Positions 41,344 to 49,828 of a stretch of DNA of 64,000 nucleotides are shown in pieces (the first letter of the stretch is position 1; each line of letters begins with the position of its first letter). The notes below the pieces were generated by a model, which had not been told where the DNA came from, did not search any database, and was given only the letters and a program-made list of their open reading frames with translations. Position numbers and translations under genes: made by a program. The stretch comes from RGIG3159 sp045640565 (GTDB taxonomy: Bacteria > Bacillota > Clostridia > Oscillospirales > Oscillospiraceae). The stretch spans positions 5,871 to 69,870 of the forward strand of contig JAZUFG010000083.1 in assembly GCA_045640565.1 (NCBI GenBank). Direction: 5' to 3'.

Positions 41344-42621
41344 ATGAAAAGAGCCTATGTAAACGGAATCATTCTGGACGGAAGCGAGAAGATGCAGCCC
41401 CTTGAAGGGAAGGCCGTCCTCACAGAGGGTACGAAGATCACGGGGATCGTAGATGCCGCCGCTTCCTTGGAAGGTTATGAGGTCATCGATTTGAAGGGGA
41501 AATACCTCATGCCCGGCCTGATAAACATGCACTGTCATCTGGCGGGCAACGGCAAGCCGCAGAAAAAGCAGCGGGACAGCGCTGCCCTGGTCCGCCTCCT
41601 CTTCAGCAATGCTCTTCTTGCGAAGGTGGCCTATAAAATGGTCTGCAGCTACGCAAAAGCTGCGATCACCGGCGGCGTTACCACTGTCCGCACGGTGGGC
41701 GGCCTGCGGGATTATGACGCCAAATTGCGGGACGAAGTGGCCCGGGGAAAGAAAATCGGGCCCAGAATTATTGCCAGCAATGAAGGCATTTCCGTTCCCG
41801 GCGGCCACATGGCAGGTTCCGTTGCCGTAGCGGCGAACAGCGTGGAGGAAGCGGTTGCCCTTGTGGAGCGGGCCAAGAGTCAGAATGTGGATTTCATTAA
41901 ACTCATGGTCACCGGCGGCGTATTGGATGCCAAGGAAAAGGGCTGTCCGGGCGAACTGAAAATGCCTCCCGAAATGATAAAAGCTGCCTGCGACAAGGCA
42001 CATGAATACGGCTTCCTGGTGGCGGCTCATGTGGAGTCTCCGGAGGGCGTTCGGGTTGCCTTGGAAAACGGCGTGGATTCCATTGAACACGGTGCCGAGC
42101 CCAGTCCGGAAATCATAGCTCTTTTCAAGGAAAAGAAAGCCTTTGTGACGGCCACGGTTACCCCCGCTCTGCCCTTCGCTCTCTTTGATCCTGCTGTATC
42201 CCATGCGGATGAGGTTGCCAACTATAACGGGAAGGTGGTCTTTGAGGGAATCATTGCCTGCGCCAAAGCGGCCTTGGAGAACGGCATTCCTCTGGCTATC
42301 GGCAACGATGTGGGCTGCCCCTGGGTTTCCCAGTATGACTTCTGGCGGGAGCTGGTCCTCTTCCAAAAGTACGTGGGCGTTTCCAATCAGTTTGCTCTCT
42401 ATACTGCCACCCTGAATAATGCCCGTCTGGCGGGAATCGGTGATGTGACCGGCTCCATTGAGGTGGGCAAGGATGCCGATATGATCGTTACGGCCGGGAA
42501 TCCGTTGGAGGATCTTCATGCTCTCCGGCAGGTGGATATGGTTGTGGCCAGGGGCCGCCTGCTCTATCCCAAGGTAAAGAGAAATGCCCAGGTGGACCGG
42601 GATATGGATCCCTTCTGCTGA
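41344..42621 (+). CDS. Metal-dependent amidohydrolase (imidazolonepropionase-like)
   Basis: 425 residues. Amidohydrolase_1 layout: small beta domain at both ends, LMPGLINMHCHLAG (H-x-H), carboxylated-lysine region VDFIKLMVTGGV, AAHVESPEGV and SIEHGAEPS (His ligands), and GNDVGCPW with the catalytic Asp. Such proteins hydrolyse cyclic amides, dipeptides or imides; the substrate here is unknown. 38 bases after the fused transporter with AAAGGGA before ATG, so it could act on what that importer brings in. Terminators follow. Confidence 0.87.
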   Translation: MKRAYVNGIILDGSEKMQPLEGKAVLTEGTKITGIVDAAASLEGYEVIDLKGKYLMPGLINMHCHLAGNGKPQKKQRDSAALVRLLFSNALLAKVAYKMVCSYAKAAITGGVTTVRTVGGLRDYDAKLRDEVARGKKIGPRIIASNEGISVPGGHMAGSVAVAANSVEEAVALVERAKSQNVDFIKLMVTGGVLDAKEKGCPGELKMPPEMIKAACDKAHEYGFLVAAHVESPEGVRVALENGVDSIEHGAEPSPEIIALFKEKKAFVTATVTPALPFALFDPAVSHADEVANYNGKVVFEGIIACAKAALENGIPLAIGNDVGCPWVSQYDFWRELVLFQKYVGVSNQFALYTATLNNARLAGIGDVTGSIEVGKDADMIVTAGNPLEDLHALRQVDMVVARGRLLYPKVKRNAQVDRDMDPFC

Positions 42622-42650
42622 TTCTGTGAGCTGAAAATAAAACAGCGATT

Positions 42651-42677
42651 TGGCCGGGTCCCTCGGGATTCCGGCCA
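42651..42677 (+). terminator. Hairpin after amidohydrolase gene
   Basis: TGGCCGG (42651-42657) pairs with CCGGCCA (42671-42677), followed by TTTTGG. Confidence 0.6.
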
Positions 42678-42690
42678 TTTTGGTAAAAAA

Positions 42691-42716
42691 GATAGCAGTT
42701 CCGGTGAACTGCTATC
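42691..42716. terminator. Bidirectional terminator
   Basis: 11-bp arms 42691-42701 and 42706-42716 (GATAGCAGTTC and complement) with AAAAAA before and CTTTTTAT after, serving the amidohydrolase and the convergent small gene. Confidence 0.85.
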
Positions 42717-42741
42717 CTTTTTATGCTTCTTTTTCAATTTT

Positions 42742-42984
42742 TTATTTCCCGTTTTTCTTTCGTTTTTTCACAATGACCGCAATTGCGGCAGCGGCAATAA
42801 CGGCGGCGGCAAGCGCGATCCAGAGATTGTCCTCAAGGAACACAGAAGCGGGAGCATAAGGGCCGATGGCCTCAAGCCCTGGGATATCGACCGTTGTTTC
42901 CTTTTCCCCCAACGCAGTTGCCCCCACGCAGAGGATTCCCGATAAGAGTATCGTTACCAACAATAATGCAATGGCTTTTTTCAT
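42742..42984 (-). CDS. Small exported/membrane protein, unknown
   Basis: 80 residues. Signal-peptide-like start (MKKAIALLLVTILLSGILCVGATA), a short outer segment of about 30 residues (LGEKETTVDIPGLEAIGPYAPAS) and a C-terminal helix (LWIALAAAVIAAAAIAVIV) with a basic tail KKRKKNGK. The layout resembles a wall-anchored protein but lacks LPxTG. Ribosome site GGAGGG upstream. Family not recognised. Confidence 0.6.
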   Translation of the reverse strand: MKKAIALLLVTILLSGILCVGATALGEKETTVDIPGLEAIGPYAPASVFLEDNLWIALAAAVIAAAAIAVIVKKRKKNGK

Positions 42985-43057
42985 TTTCCCTCCGTTTTTT
43001 CGTTTCTCTCACTTTGTCCGGGTCCTGTCAAATCCGGATCCGGCAAGGATCCTGCGG

Positions 43058-43705
43058 TCAGGGCTCGCAGGTGTTTTTATTGCCGTATAGCTGTGTGTAA
43101 TGGAAGTCAGGATCGATCCCCAGATCTTCCAGGACTTTTTTCTTGTTCTTTTCAATGCTTTCATCCAGCTTTTCAAAGAGGTTTTGTCCGTAGCAGTCCA
43201 TATCCACGATGAAGGGGCCCAGCTCCTTCAGCTCAAAATGCCAGGGCGCTTCAATGGAGCCGATTTCCTCCAGCAGGTCCACGCCCTTCACATCAATGGA
43301 TTTCAGCCAGAGCAGGGGGCTGACGCTTCTGGGAGAGACATGGACGCATTTATATTTCTGCATGGCCCGGGAGGTGTTTTCCCCCATGGTGGTTTTGCCG
43401 CAAATCAGCCGGAGCTTCCATTTTTCAATGGATTCGGCGCCCCATTTTTCAAAACGAATGCTGGAGGTGGGCATAAAGGATTTGAGGACCCATTTATCTC
43501 CCTCCCGGATAATAATGGGCCCGTTATGAATGAGAATACTGCCTTCCTCTGGCGTAAAAGGAAGGCTGTGCCCCTCATCAAAAATATAACGCTGAAGCTT
43601 GGAACGGCAGGTGAAGCAGGGGCCGGAGAGATATACCGTGTCGCCGATATGCAGTTTCGTGACATCCTCTTCCTTCAGGGGAGCAGTCAAATGATAACTT
43701 GCCAT
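43058..43705 (-). CDS. Class I fumarate hydratase/tartrate dehydratase, beta subunit
   Basis: 215 residues, the C-terminal domain of class I Fe-S hydro-lyases. LHIGDTVYLSGPCFTCR near the start, GPIIIREGDKW and CGKTTMGENTSRAMQKY are typical. Forms a heterodimer with the alpha subunit encoded 14 bases upstream. The substrate may be fumarate/malate, tartrate or a related hydroxy diacid, judging from its unusual neighbours (AtuA and DUF4387). Confidence 0.92.
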   Translation of the reverse strand: MASYHLTAPLKEEDVTKLHIGDTVYLSGPCFTCRSKLQRYIFDEGHSLPFTPEEGSILIHNGPIIIREGDKWVLKSFMPTSSIRFEKWGAESIEKWKLRLICGKTTMGENTSRAMQKYKCVHVSPRSVSPLLWLKSIDVKGVDLLEEIGSIEAPWHFELKELGPFIVDMDCYGQNLFEKLDESIEKNKKKVLEDLGIDPDFHYTQLYGNKNTCEP

Positions 43706-43719
43706 GATTCCTTCCTCCT

Positions 43720-44637
43720 TCAGCGGTCACCAAACCAATAGGCCCCGGGAAGGTCCCGGATTTGGTTGTCTTTATCAATTTGCATGGTCCCGCGCCGGGC
43801 CACCATGCAGTTGCAGGAGATTGCCACAACGATTCCGGCAATGTGGGTGTAGGCGTATTCCACATGGACGGCAAGGGCGGATGTGGAGCCTCCCGCACCG
43901 AGAATTCCGAAGCCTAGACCGTTGATCCCCTTGAGAAGCCGCTCTTCCATGGTCCGGATCCTGGGGTCGGAATGGTGGGAACCCACAAGTCGCAGGGTGG
44001 CAGCCTCCTTGGCCAGATTGGCGGCCACATTGGCAGTGCCGCCGATTCCCACACCGATCACGGAGGGCGGGCAGATTGCGCCGGCTCTGGCGGCGTCTGC
44101 AAAGGCGTCGATCACGAATTTTTCAATTCCGGGAGTCCCGTCTGCAAAGGCCACCACCTTCTGCCGAGTGCCGCCGAAGCACTCACTTCCGCCTCCCTTG
44201 GCGCAGTAAGTGATCTCCAGATTCTCGCCGGGAACAAAGCGATAGCTGAAATCGGGAATATTGGGGCCGACATTGTCACCGGGATCGTATCCGGAGAGCG
44301 GGTCCTTCATGGTTTTGCGGATATAACCTTCCCGGGTAGCTCTGCGCACGGCAGTCCGGATGGCCTCTTCCAGGGCCATATAGCCGCCCTCTAGGGCTGC
44401 TTCATTTCCTGCTTTGATGAAGAAGATCGGCCAACCCGTGTCGGCACAGGCGGGAAGCTCTTCCTGCTCTGCCAGCCGGATGCTTTCCAGGGTCTTTTGC
44501 AGACCTTCTTTGGCACCGGGATCTTCTTCCCGGGCGATTGCCTGCGCAAAAGCCTCCCCCACATCCGGCGCAATATTGGTGGAACCTTTTTTAATGGCCA
44601 AAAATGCGGCCTCTTCCATGGATTTGATACTTATCAT
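43720..44637 (-). CDS. Class I fumarate hydratase/tartrate dehydratase, alpha subunit
   Basis: 305 residues. Carries the [4Fe-4S] catalytic cysteines: PACADTGWPIFF, GGGSECFGGTR-like region, and GAICPPSVIGVGIGGTANVAANLAKEA. Oxygen-labile hydro-lyase of strict anaerobes. Its start lies next to the DUF4387 stop, with a gap of one base, showing tight coupling. Confidence 0.93.
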   Translation of the reverse strand: MISIKSMEEAAFLAIKKGSTNIAPDVGEAFAQAIAREEDPGAKEGLQKTLESIRLAEQEELPACADTGWPIFFIKAGNEAALEGGYMALEEAIRTAVRRATREGYIRKTMKDPLSGYDPGDNVGPNIPDFSYRFVPGENLEITYCAKGGGSECFGGTRQKVVAFADGTPGIEKFVIDAFADAARAGAICPPSVIGVGIGGTANVAANLAKEAATLRLVGSHHSDPRIRTMEERLLKGINGLGFGILGAGGSTSALAVHVEYAYTHIAGIVVAISCNCMVARRGTMQIDKDNQIRDLPGAYWFGDR

Positions 44638-44638
44638 G

Positions 44639-44962
44639 TCAAGCCTCCCAGCCTTCTAATTCCATCATCATGAGGGGCACATGCTGCTGAGCGCCATAGA
44701 CATCCCGCTCTCCCAAGGCACCGGAGGCCAGGGGACGGAGGATCGTGGCCTTTACAGCCATCGCCTTGGGAAATTCCACGATGTCCACCACTTCTGCTTC
44801 TGTGATCTTGTAAAGTGCCGCAACGCTTTTGCGGTTCAAATAGTTCCGGGCGAGGAACTGTTCATAGTTCTTTTTATCCGTAAAGATAACATCCAGGGTC
44901 AGCTCAAAAGGTCCGGAGTTCTTGCTTCGGATAATAGCTGCCACATCCACGAGTCGTTTCAT
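44639..44962 (-). CDS. DUF4387-domain protein
   Basis: 107 residues. MKRLVDVAAIIRSKNSGPFELTLDVIF and the end ERDVYGAQQHVPLMMMELE fit DUF4387, a small domain usually encoded next to, or fused to, AtuA/DUF1446 proteins. Function unknown. Start at 44962 with AAAGGAGGG ahead, ten bases after the AtuA gene stop; the frame is open well upstream but overlaps that gene. Confidence 0.82.
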   Translation of the reverse strand: MKRLVDVAAIIRSKNSGPFELTLDVIFTDKKNYEQFLARNYLNRKSVAALYKITEAEVVDIVEFPKAMAVKATILRPLASGALGERDVYGAQQHVPLMMMELEGWEA

Positions 44963-44972
44963 TTTTCCCTCC

Positions 44973-46385
44973 TTAAAGCCGGGAAAGTCCGGCGGCTTCC
45001 GTGTTTTCGGGGATCCCGTTCCTGATTTCATAAAGCATGGCCTTGAAGAGGTCCTCCGGGCGGTCATTTTCCAGCAGGCAGTATGCGGAGAAATTGTAAA
45101 CCGCACCCATGTGAGCGTCTGACGGACTGAAGGGGAAGGCCAGATTTCCGGCAGTGGCAACACGGTTGGGATAACCGTAGTGAAGCATCATAGCTCTTGC
45201 TGCGCCGCAGACGGTGTCGGCGTGCTCCTGCGTATCTGCCACCACATCCAGAACGATGCCAACCTCCTTGGCTCCGGCGGGAATGCCCGGTTCCGGTTCC
45301 AAAGCTCCCATGACGCCGTCTCGGCCGTAAACGATGAAGTCCAGTTTATAATCAATGTTTTTGGCTTTGAAATTGTCTTCAGCCTGGGCCTTGACACCCT
45401 CCAGGATATTGTCCAGTTCTTTCAGGAAGAAGGGATCCCGGTTTCCGCAGATGGAAATGGTGCGGTAGCCCATGAGCTTGGTGCCTTCCAGCTTTACATT
45501 CTTTTTTGTCTGGGGGATAAATCTGGAACCGCGGACGCGGACTCTGCGTTCCGTTTCCTGGATGAATTCGCATGCGGAAAGGTCCAGGGTGCCGCCGGGA
45601 CCGGGAAGCAGATAGGGGTTGGCCTTTTCATATAGGGTATGGGCGCAGACGGAGGTCACCGTGCATTTTCTGCCGGGGGCGCAGGGCTCCACGGCAAAGC
45701 TGTCCTCATAGAGGTATCCCATCATGACATCGGAGGCAGAGCCCGGGACTGCCGCAATGCAGGCACATTCCAGGATCTTGCCCAGGTGCGTCGCTAAAGC
45801 TTCGTCATAGCCAAGGCGGACCGCCGGAGCGGCGAAGGAGGAGGGGTCATATGCCCGGCCGCAGAGTACCACTTGGGCACCCTGATCCAAAGCGCGGATA
45901 ATGGGCTCAATCCCCATTTGCGCGACCAGATGAACCGTGTCCAGAATGTCCTCTTTGCAGATTTCCGGAGCGCCGTCCAGGGATTTCACATTTCCCTTTT
46001 CAAACTCTTCCGCGATATAGTCCTTGTCCAGCTCAGAGGGAACGATAGCAACCTTGAAGCTATAGCCCTGTTCCCGGGCAATTTCATGAAGGACCTCCCG
46101 GTCACGCTCCAGATGGGGATTGGCGCCGCTGCCTCCGGCAGAGCCGATAACCAGGGGAATGTGAAGGTCCAGGGCTGCCTTCAGCAGGAGTTCCAGATCC
46201 CGTTTTGTGGAGCTTCGGCTGGTAAAGGGCTGGCCGCTGCCCAGATAGTAGGGGCCCGGATCTGTGGAGCCTGCGTCCACGGCAATCAAGTCCGGCTTTT
46301 TTGCGATTCCGATTTTGAAGGATTCCTCCGGAAAACCGTAACCCAGGATTCCGTTAGGGGAGAGGATCTTGAATTCTTTCAGCAT
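44973..46385 (-). CDS. AtuA/DUF1446-family protein
   Basis: 470 residues. Family phrases DLIAVDAGSTDPGPYYLGSG, GSAGGSGANPHLERD and CGRAYDPSSFAAPAVRLG are seen. AtuA proteins take part in acyclic terpene (citronellol/geraniol) breakdown in Pseudomonas, but the family is broad and the terpene carboxylase genes are not here. Here it sits with DUF4387 and a class I hydro-lyase, pointing to a different organic-acid route. Start ATG 12 bases after the ceramidase-like gene. Confidence 0.85.
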   Translation of the reverse strand: MLKEFKILSPNGILGYGFPEESFKIGIAKKPDLIAVDAGSTDPGPYYLGSGQPFTSRSSTKRDLELLLKAALDLHIPLVIGSAGGSGANPHLERDREVLHEIAREQGYSFKVAIVPSELDKDYIAEEFEKGNVKSLDGAPEICKEDILDTVHLVAQMGIEPIIRALDQGAQVVLCGRAYDPSSFAAPAVRLGYDEALATHLGKILECACIAAVPGSASDVMMGYLYEDSFAVEPCAPGRKCTVTSVCAHTLYEKANPYLLPGPGGTLDLSACEFIQETERRVRVRGSRFIPQTKKNVKLEGTKLMGYRTISICGNRDPFFLKELDNILEGVKAQAEDNFKAKNIDYKLDFIVYGRDGVMGALEPEPGIPAGAKEVGIVLDVVADTQEHADTVCGAARAMMLHYGYPNRVATAGNLAFPFSPSDAHMGAVYNFSAYCLLENDRPEDLFKAMLYEIRNGIPENTEAAGLSRL

Positions 46386-46397
46386 CTTGACATTCTC

Positions 46398-47915
46398 CTA
46401 TTCCTGCTTGCGCAATTCTGCAAACATTTCATTGATTTCTTTCAGGGTGCGCCGAACCAGGAGTTCACCGCCCTCATGCCCCACCACTCCGGAGGCGATA
46501 AAGCCGGAATAATGTCCGTGGATCTCTCCTTTTTCCGTGGGAAGGTAACCTTCTGTTCCGTTGGCAAGCTGAATGAGGAAGGTCTGCTCGCAGAGAGCCC
46601 GGGCTTTGATCTGGTTCGCATAGTCCAGATAGAGCTCAAAGGGGCTGCTGGCAAAGGCAACGGAGCCCATTCGGATCACATGGATCTCCGCGGGAATGGT
46701 GTCCACGGTCTCCTGAACCTGAAAACGCTTGATGATCCCCATGTAGGGCTGGAGCTTGGCGGCGTCGTTGAAGTCCACATCGCCGTCCTTATCCCGAAGA
46801 TAATCCCGGATGACCTGCTTCGCCTCATTGTAATCCCGGATTGTGGTCCGCCGCAGGGGAAGATCGTAGGTGGAAACCCGGTGCTCAAAGGGAATCTCGG
46901 ACTGCTTTTCGGATAAACCCTCCGCATAGGCTTCAAAGACGGCGTTTGCCACCCGCTTGCCGGCCTTACGCATTCCGGCAAGGTCAAACATGGAGGGGTC
47001 GGCTTTCCGTTTCGGGGGATCGTTCCGGATCAGATTGGGGTCGTTGACATCGCTTTCCGGCTGGACCCAGCGGACCAGATCCACAGGGCACTGGTCCCCC
47101 GCAGGACCGCAGACGGGAAGAACAAAGAAGTCTTCACCGAAGCGCTCCTTGATAAGCTTCCGGGCCTCTCCCCAGAAATCCGGTGAGACAAAGTGCCTGT
47201 GCTGCACGCATTGAGCAGGGCAGGGAAGGTTGATGAGAACGCCGGTGGCCTTCTCGCCGGAGAAGGTAAAGATCAGCTCCACGCCGGAATCGTTTCCGCC
47301 TTCCAACTCCGTAAAGACGGCGGTATTGGAATCACCCCACATCTGGGCGCTGTTGTCGGAATAGTCAACTCTTCTGCACATGCCCACACAGGCACGCTCA
47401 AAACTGTTGACGAAGGAGGCCTCCTCCCGCTTTGTCCAGGCGTCCAGGACGACTCGGGAAAGATTTGTGACGAGCAGCTCCAAAACCTCCTGGGGTGTGG
47501 CCACATCCGGCCTGTCCTTGGCATTTGCCTGGTCAATATATTTCTTGCCCTTAGGCAGCATGGATTCCAGAAGGGTTTTATTATCTGCGGAAAGGGAAAC
47601 CACCCGATTTGCCCGCCTGGGGAAGCCGGGGCCCGTATGGGTATGGGTGGCGCAGAAGATCAGCTTCATCAGGTCAAGCCCCAAAGCCTCGGCGCCCATC
47701 TCCCGAAGGCGATTCCGGACATCCTCCACGATATTGTCTGCCACGCCCACAAGATCGCAGGAGCAGATCACCATCTGGTCTTCGCCTGCTTCCACAGCCA
47801 TGGCCGTGGCCATGAGGGGCTTTTCCACATACTCGGAGATCCGCTCTGCAAACTGCCCGTAAAGGGATACCTTTTTCTCCGGCGTTATGCTGATTTCACT
47901 CCAACCGATTTTCAT
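46398..47915 (-). CDS. Neutral/alkaline ceramidase-like hydrolase domain protein
   Basis: 505 residues. KIGWSEISITPEKKVSLYGQFAER and LIFCATHTHTGPGFP resemble the N-terminal domain of neutral ceramidases (zinc ligand His in THTHTGP), with HRHFVSPDFWGEAR and VCGPAGDQCPVDLVRW further on. No signal peptide, so it is cytosolic and unlikely to act on ceramide; an amide or ester hydrolase is plausible. ATG at 47915 follows GGGGGG; an upstream extension to 48149 would cross the terminator at 47966 and is rejected. First gene of the AtuA cluster. Confidence 0.78.
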   Translation of the reverse strand: MKIGWSEISITPEKKVSLYGQFAERISEYVEKPLMATAMAVEAGEDQMVICSCDLVGVADNIVEDVRNRLREMGAEALGLDLMKLIFCATHTHTGPGFPRRANRVVSLSADNKTLLESMLPKGKKYIDQANAKDRPDVATPQEVLELLVTNLSRVVLDAWTKREEASFVNSFERACVGMCRRVDYSDNSAQMWGDSNTAVFTELEGGNDSGVELIFTFSGEKATGVLINLPCPAQCVQHRHFVSPDFWGEARKLIKERFGEDFFVLPVCGPAGDQCPVDLVRWVQPESDVNDPNLIRNDPPKRKADPSMFDLAGMRKAGKRVANAVFEAYAEGLSEKQSEIPFEHRVSTYDLPLRRTTIRDYNEAKQVIRDYLRDKDGDVDFNDAAKLQPYMGIIKRFQVQETVDTIPAEIHVIRMGSVAFASSPFELYLDYANQIKARALCEQTFLIQLANGTEGYLPTEKGEIHGHYSGFIASGVVGHEGGELLVRRTLKEINEMFAELRKQE

Positions 47916-48271
47916 AAAATCCCCCCGCTGCTTTTTTTCATAATAATAGCAAATTTGGAAGAAAAAAGCGAGAGCAGTTTTCTGCTCTCGCTTCAGCGTG
48001 CAAAAAAAACCTTTTTGACACGCTGACGGACTGTTAAGAAAGGCACTGAGACAAGCAAAATGCGTCTGTCGGCGTATATGGATACGGTAAGACGCATATT
48101 TTGCGCAGTAAGTCAAAAACCTTGCGCAGCAAGCTTTTTCTGCCTTCATAATAGGAAAACGCTTTTCTCTTCTTGCCTTTTGGTACCCTGCTGCCGTTTG
48201 CTAAATAGAAGTAAGTCCCTTTTTGTTTTTTCGTTTTTGACGGTCAGGGACTTTATTGACAGTCTGTCCGT
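47916..48271. repeat. Intergenic composite palindromic repeat downstream of selD
   Basis: Between selD and the ceramidase-like gene. Contains the hairpin at 47966-47993, the GGCGTATATGGATACGG motif (48071-48087), a TTGCGCAGCAAG palindrome (48121-48133) and AT-rich DNA. In reverse complement the module order matches the elements near 1533-1610 and 4014-4310. No gene seen. Confidence 0.6.
47966..47993 (-). terminator. Intrinsic terminator (minus strand)
   Basis: Perfect 12-bp arms (47966-47977, 47982-47993); on the minus strand it is followed by TTTTTTC. Ends the selD transcript before the ceramidase-like gene. Confidence 0.75.
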
Positions 48272-49309
48272 TTATTCCAGGATCAGATCCGAATTTTCTT
48301 TTGCGCTTGCGAAGCCGATGACGGCGGCGCAGGGGATCCCGTCCTGCAGCTCCCGCAGGCAGGCTTCCGCCTCCTTTTCGGGGAGGGCAAAGAGGAGTCC
48401 TCCTGAGGTTTGGGGATCATAGAAAATGTCCTGAAGGGCCCGGGAGATATTTCCCTTTACGGAAATGCCCTTTTCCGCAAAACTGCGGTTTCGGTAGGCT
48501 CCGGCGGGGATAAATCCCATTTCCGCAAATTCATAAGCCTCTTTGTGAAAGGGGACCCGATCGGCCAGAATATGGATGCTCACATCGCTTCCCTGAGCCA
48601 TTTCATAGGAGTGCCCCAAAAGGGAAAAGCCGGTTACATCTGTGCAGCTGTGGACGGGGTACTTTACCATAATATCCCGGGCCTGTTTATTCAAAGTGGC
48701 CATTTGCCCGTATATTTCCTTCAGAACAGATTTCTCAACCAGCCCGGCCTTTGCAGCTGTTGTCAGGATCCCTATCCCCAAAGGCTTGGTCAGGATGAGA
48801 AGATCTCCTGCTTTGACTCCGCTGTTTGTGAGGACCCTCTTCGGGTCCGCAAAGCCGGTAACGGCAAGACCGTAGATAGGCTCTGAACCGTGGATGGTGT
48901 GCCCGCCGCAGATAATGGCTCCGGCCTCATAGGCTTTGCTGTAACCTCCGCGGAGAATTTCTCGGACGGTGGATTCATCCATCTGCTCCGTTACGCAGAG
49001 AATGTTCAGGGCAAGCTTGGCTTCGGCACCCATGGCATAGATATCACTTAGGGCGTTTGCCGCGGCGATTTGCCCATAGAGAAAGGGGTCATCCACAATG
49101 GGCGGGAAGAAATCCGTCGTCTGGACCAGAGCGCAGTCTTCGCTGACCTGATAAACTGCGGCATCGTCGCTTTTGTCATATCCCACCAGAAGCTTGGGGT
49201 CCTTGTGGGTGGGAAAGCCCTCCAGAAGCTGGGAAAGCGTTCCCGCGCCCACCTTAGCTCCGCAGCCGGCACAGCTTGCCAGCTTCGTCAGTTTGACATC
49301 TGTTTCCAT
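48272..49309 (-). CDS. selD: Selenide, water dikinase
   Basis: 345 residues. Makes selenophosphate from selenide and ATP. Active site ASCAGCGAKVG: Cys16 and Lys19 align with the essential Cys17 and Lys20 of E. coli, and it is a Cys, not a selenocysteine, form. Further: DDAAVYQ, TTDFFPPIVDDPF, AANALSDIYAMG, GGHTIHGSEP and TDVTGFSLLGH. Last gene of the minus-strand selenium unit, two bases after the DUF3343 gene. SelA and SelB are not in the window, so the final selenium product is unknown. Confidence 0.95.
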   Translation of the reverse strand: METDVKLTKLASCAGCGAKVGAGTLSQLLEGFPTHKDPKLLVGYDKSDDAAVYQVSEDCALVQTTDFFPPIVDDPFLYGQIAAANALSDIYAMGAEAKLALNILCVTEQMDESTVREILRGGYSKAYEAGAIICGGHTIHGSEPIYGLAVTGFADPKRVLTNSGVKAGDLLILTKPLGIGILTTAAKAGLVEKSVLKEIYGQMATLNKQARDIMVKYPVHSCTDVTGFSLLGHSYEMAQGSDVSIHILADRVPFHKEAYEFAEMGFIPAGAYRNRSFAEKGISVKGNISRALQDIFYDPQTSGGLLFALPEKEAEACLRELQDGIPCAAVIGFASAKENSDLILE

Positions 49310-49311
49310 TT

Positions 49312-49557
49312 TTAGTCCTCCGCACGGAAAAGAGGCAGATAGCCCTTCTCATTTACAGCTGCAATTTGCTCAATTTCGTCCCAATGAGCGCCTTCCGGGC
49401 TCGGATCGTCCGCGAAAAAGCGGACTGCCGTTCCGCAGGAAGAACTGAGGGAACGGGGAACAGGGATGAGCTCAGCGCTGAAATCGGCAGCTTTCAGAAG
49501 CTTATGAAAGCGTACGGCACCGAAGTGAGAGAAAAAAGTAGCGATATATTCGTTCAT
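49312..49557 (-). CDS. DUF3343 protein (putative Se/S carrier-like)
   Basis: 81 residues. FFSHFGAVRFHKLLK at the start and PVPRSLSSSCGTAVRF in the middle match DUF3343, a small domain found in YedE-YedF-SelD selenium loci and thought to carry sulfur or selenium on the Cys of SSCG. ATG at 49557 is chosen because AAGGA lies nine bases upstream; the frame is open far beyond. Confidence 0.82.
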   Translation of the reverse strand: MNEYIATFFSHFGAVRFHKLLKAADFSAELIPVPRSLSSSCGTAVRFFADDPSPEGAHWDEIEQIAAVNEKGYLPLFRAED

Positions 49558-49618
49558 ATTGACCATTCCTTGAGGATTCCATGTATCGGGATCTTGATCC
49601 CGGGGCTGTTGGCAGCTT

Positions 49619-49828
49619 TCATTTTCGGCTGATGATAAGGGTATATACCCCGGCTTCTTCCGCGATTTGGGCACAGTAGCCCTGATGCTCTGCGAAACGC
49701 AGAGCGTTTTCCTTAGAGGCGTGATTATCGACCAGCATTTCATAGCTGTCCTCTTTCGTTTTCATTGCCTGACGGAGCAGAATGAGGGGCTCCGGACAGG
49801 AAAGCCCCCTGGCATCGATTTTTGTCAT
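49619..49828 (-). CDS. yedF: YedF/TusA-family selenium-metabolism protein
   Basis: 69 residues, a single TusA-like domain. MTKIDARGLSCPEPLILLRQAM carries the sulfur/selenium-relay Cys in the CPxP motif. Longer YedF proteins have a second domain that is missing here. Overlaps the yedE stop by four bases. Confidence 0.87.
   Translation of the reverse strand: MTKIDARGLSCPEPLILLRQAMKTKEDSYEMLVDNHASKENALRFAEHQGYCAQIAEEAGVYTLIISRK

Noticed and set aside
41248..42678. 476-codon open frame opposite the amidohydrolase gene
   Set aside because: Antisense to a gene with intact metal-binding motifs; no ribosome site or domain.
48272..49309. SelD as a selenoprotein with in-frame TGA
   Set aside because: The active-site position is encoded by a Cys codon and the frame has no internal stop.
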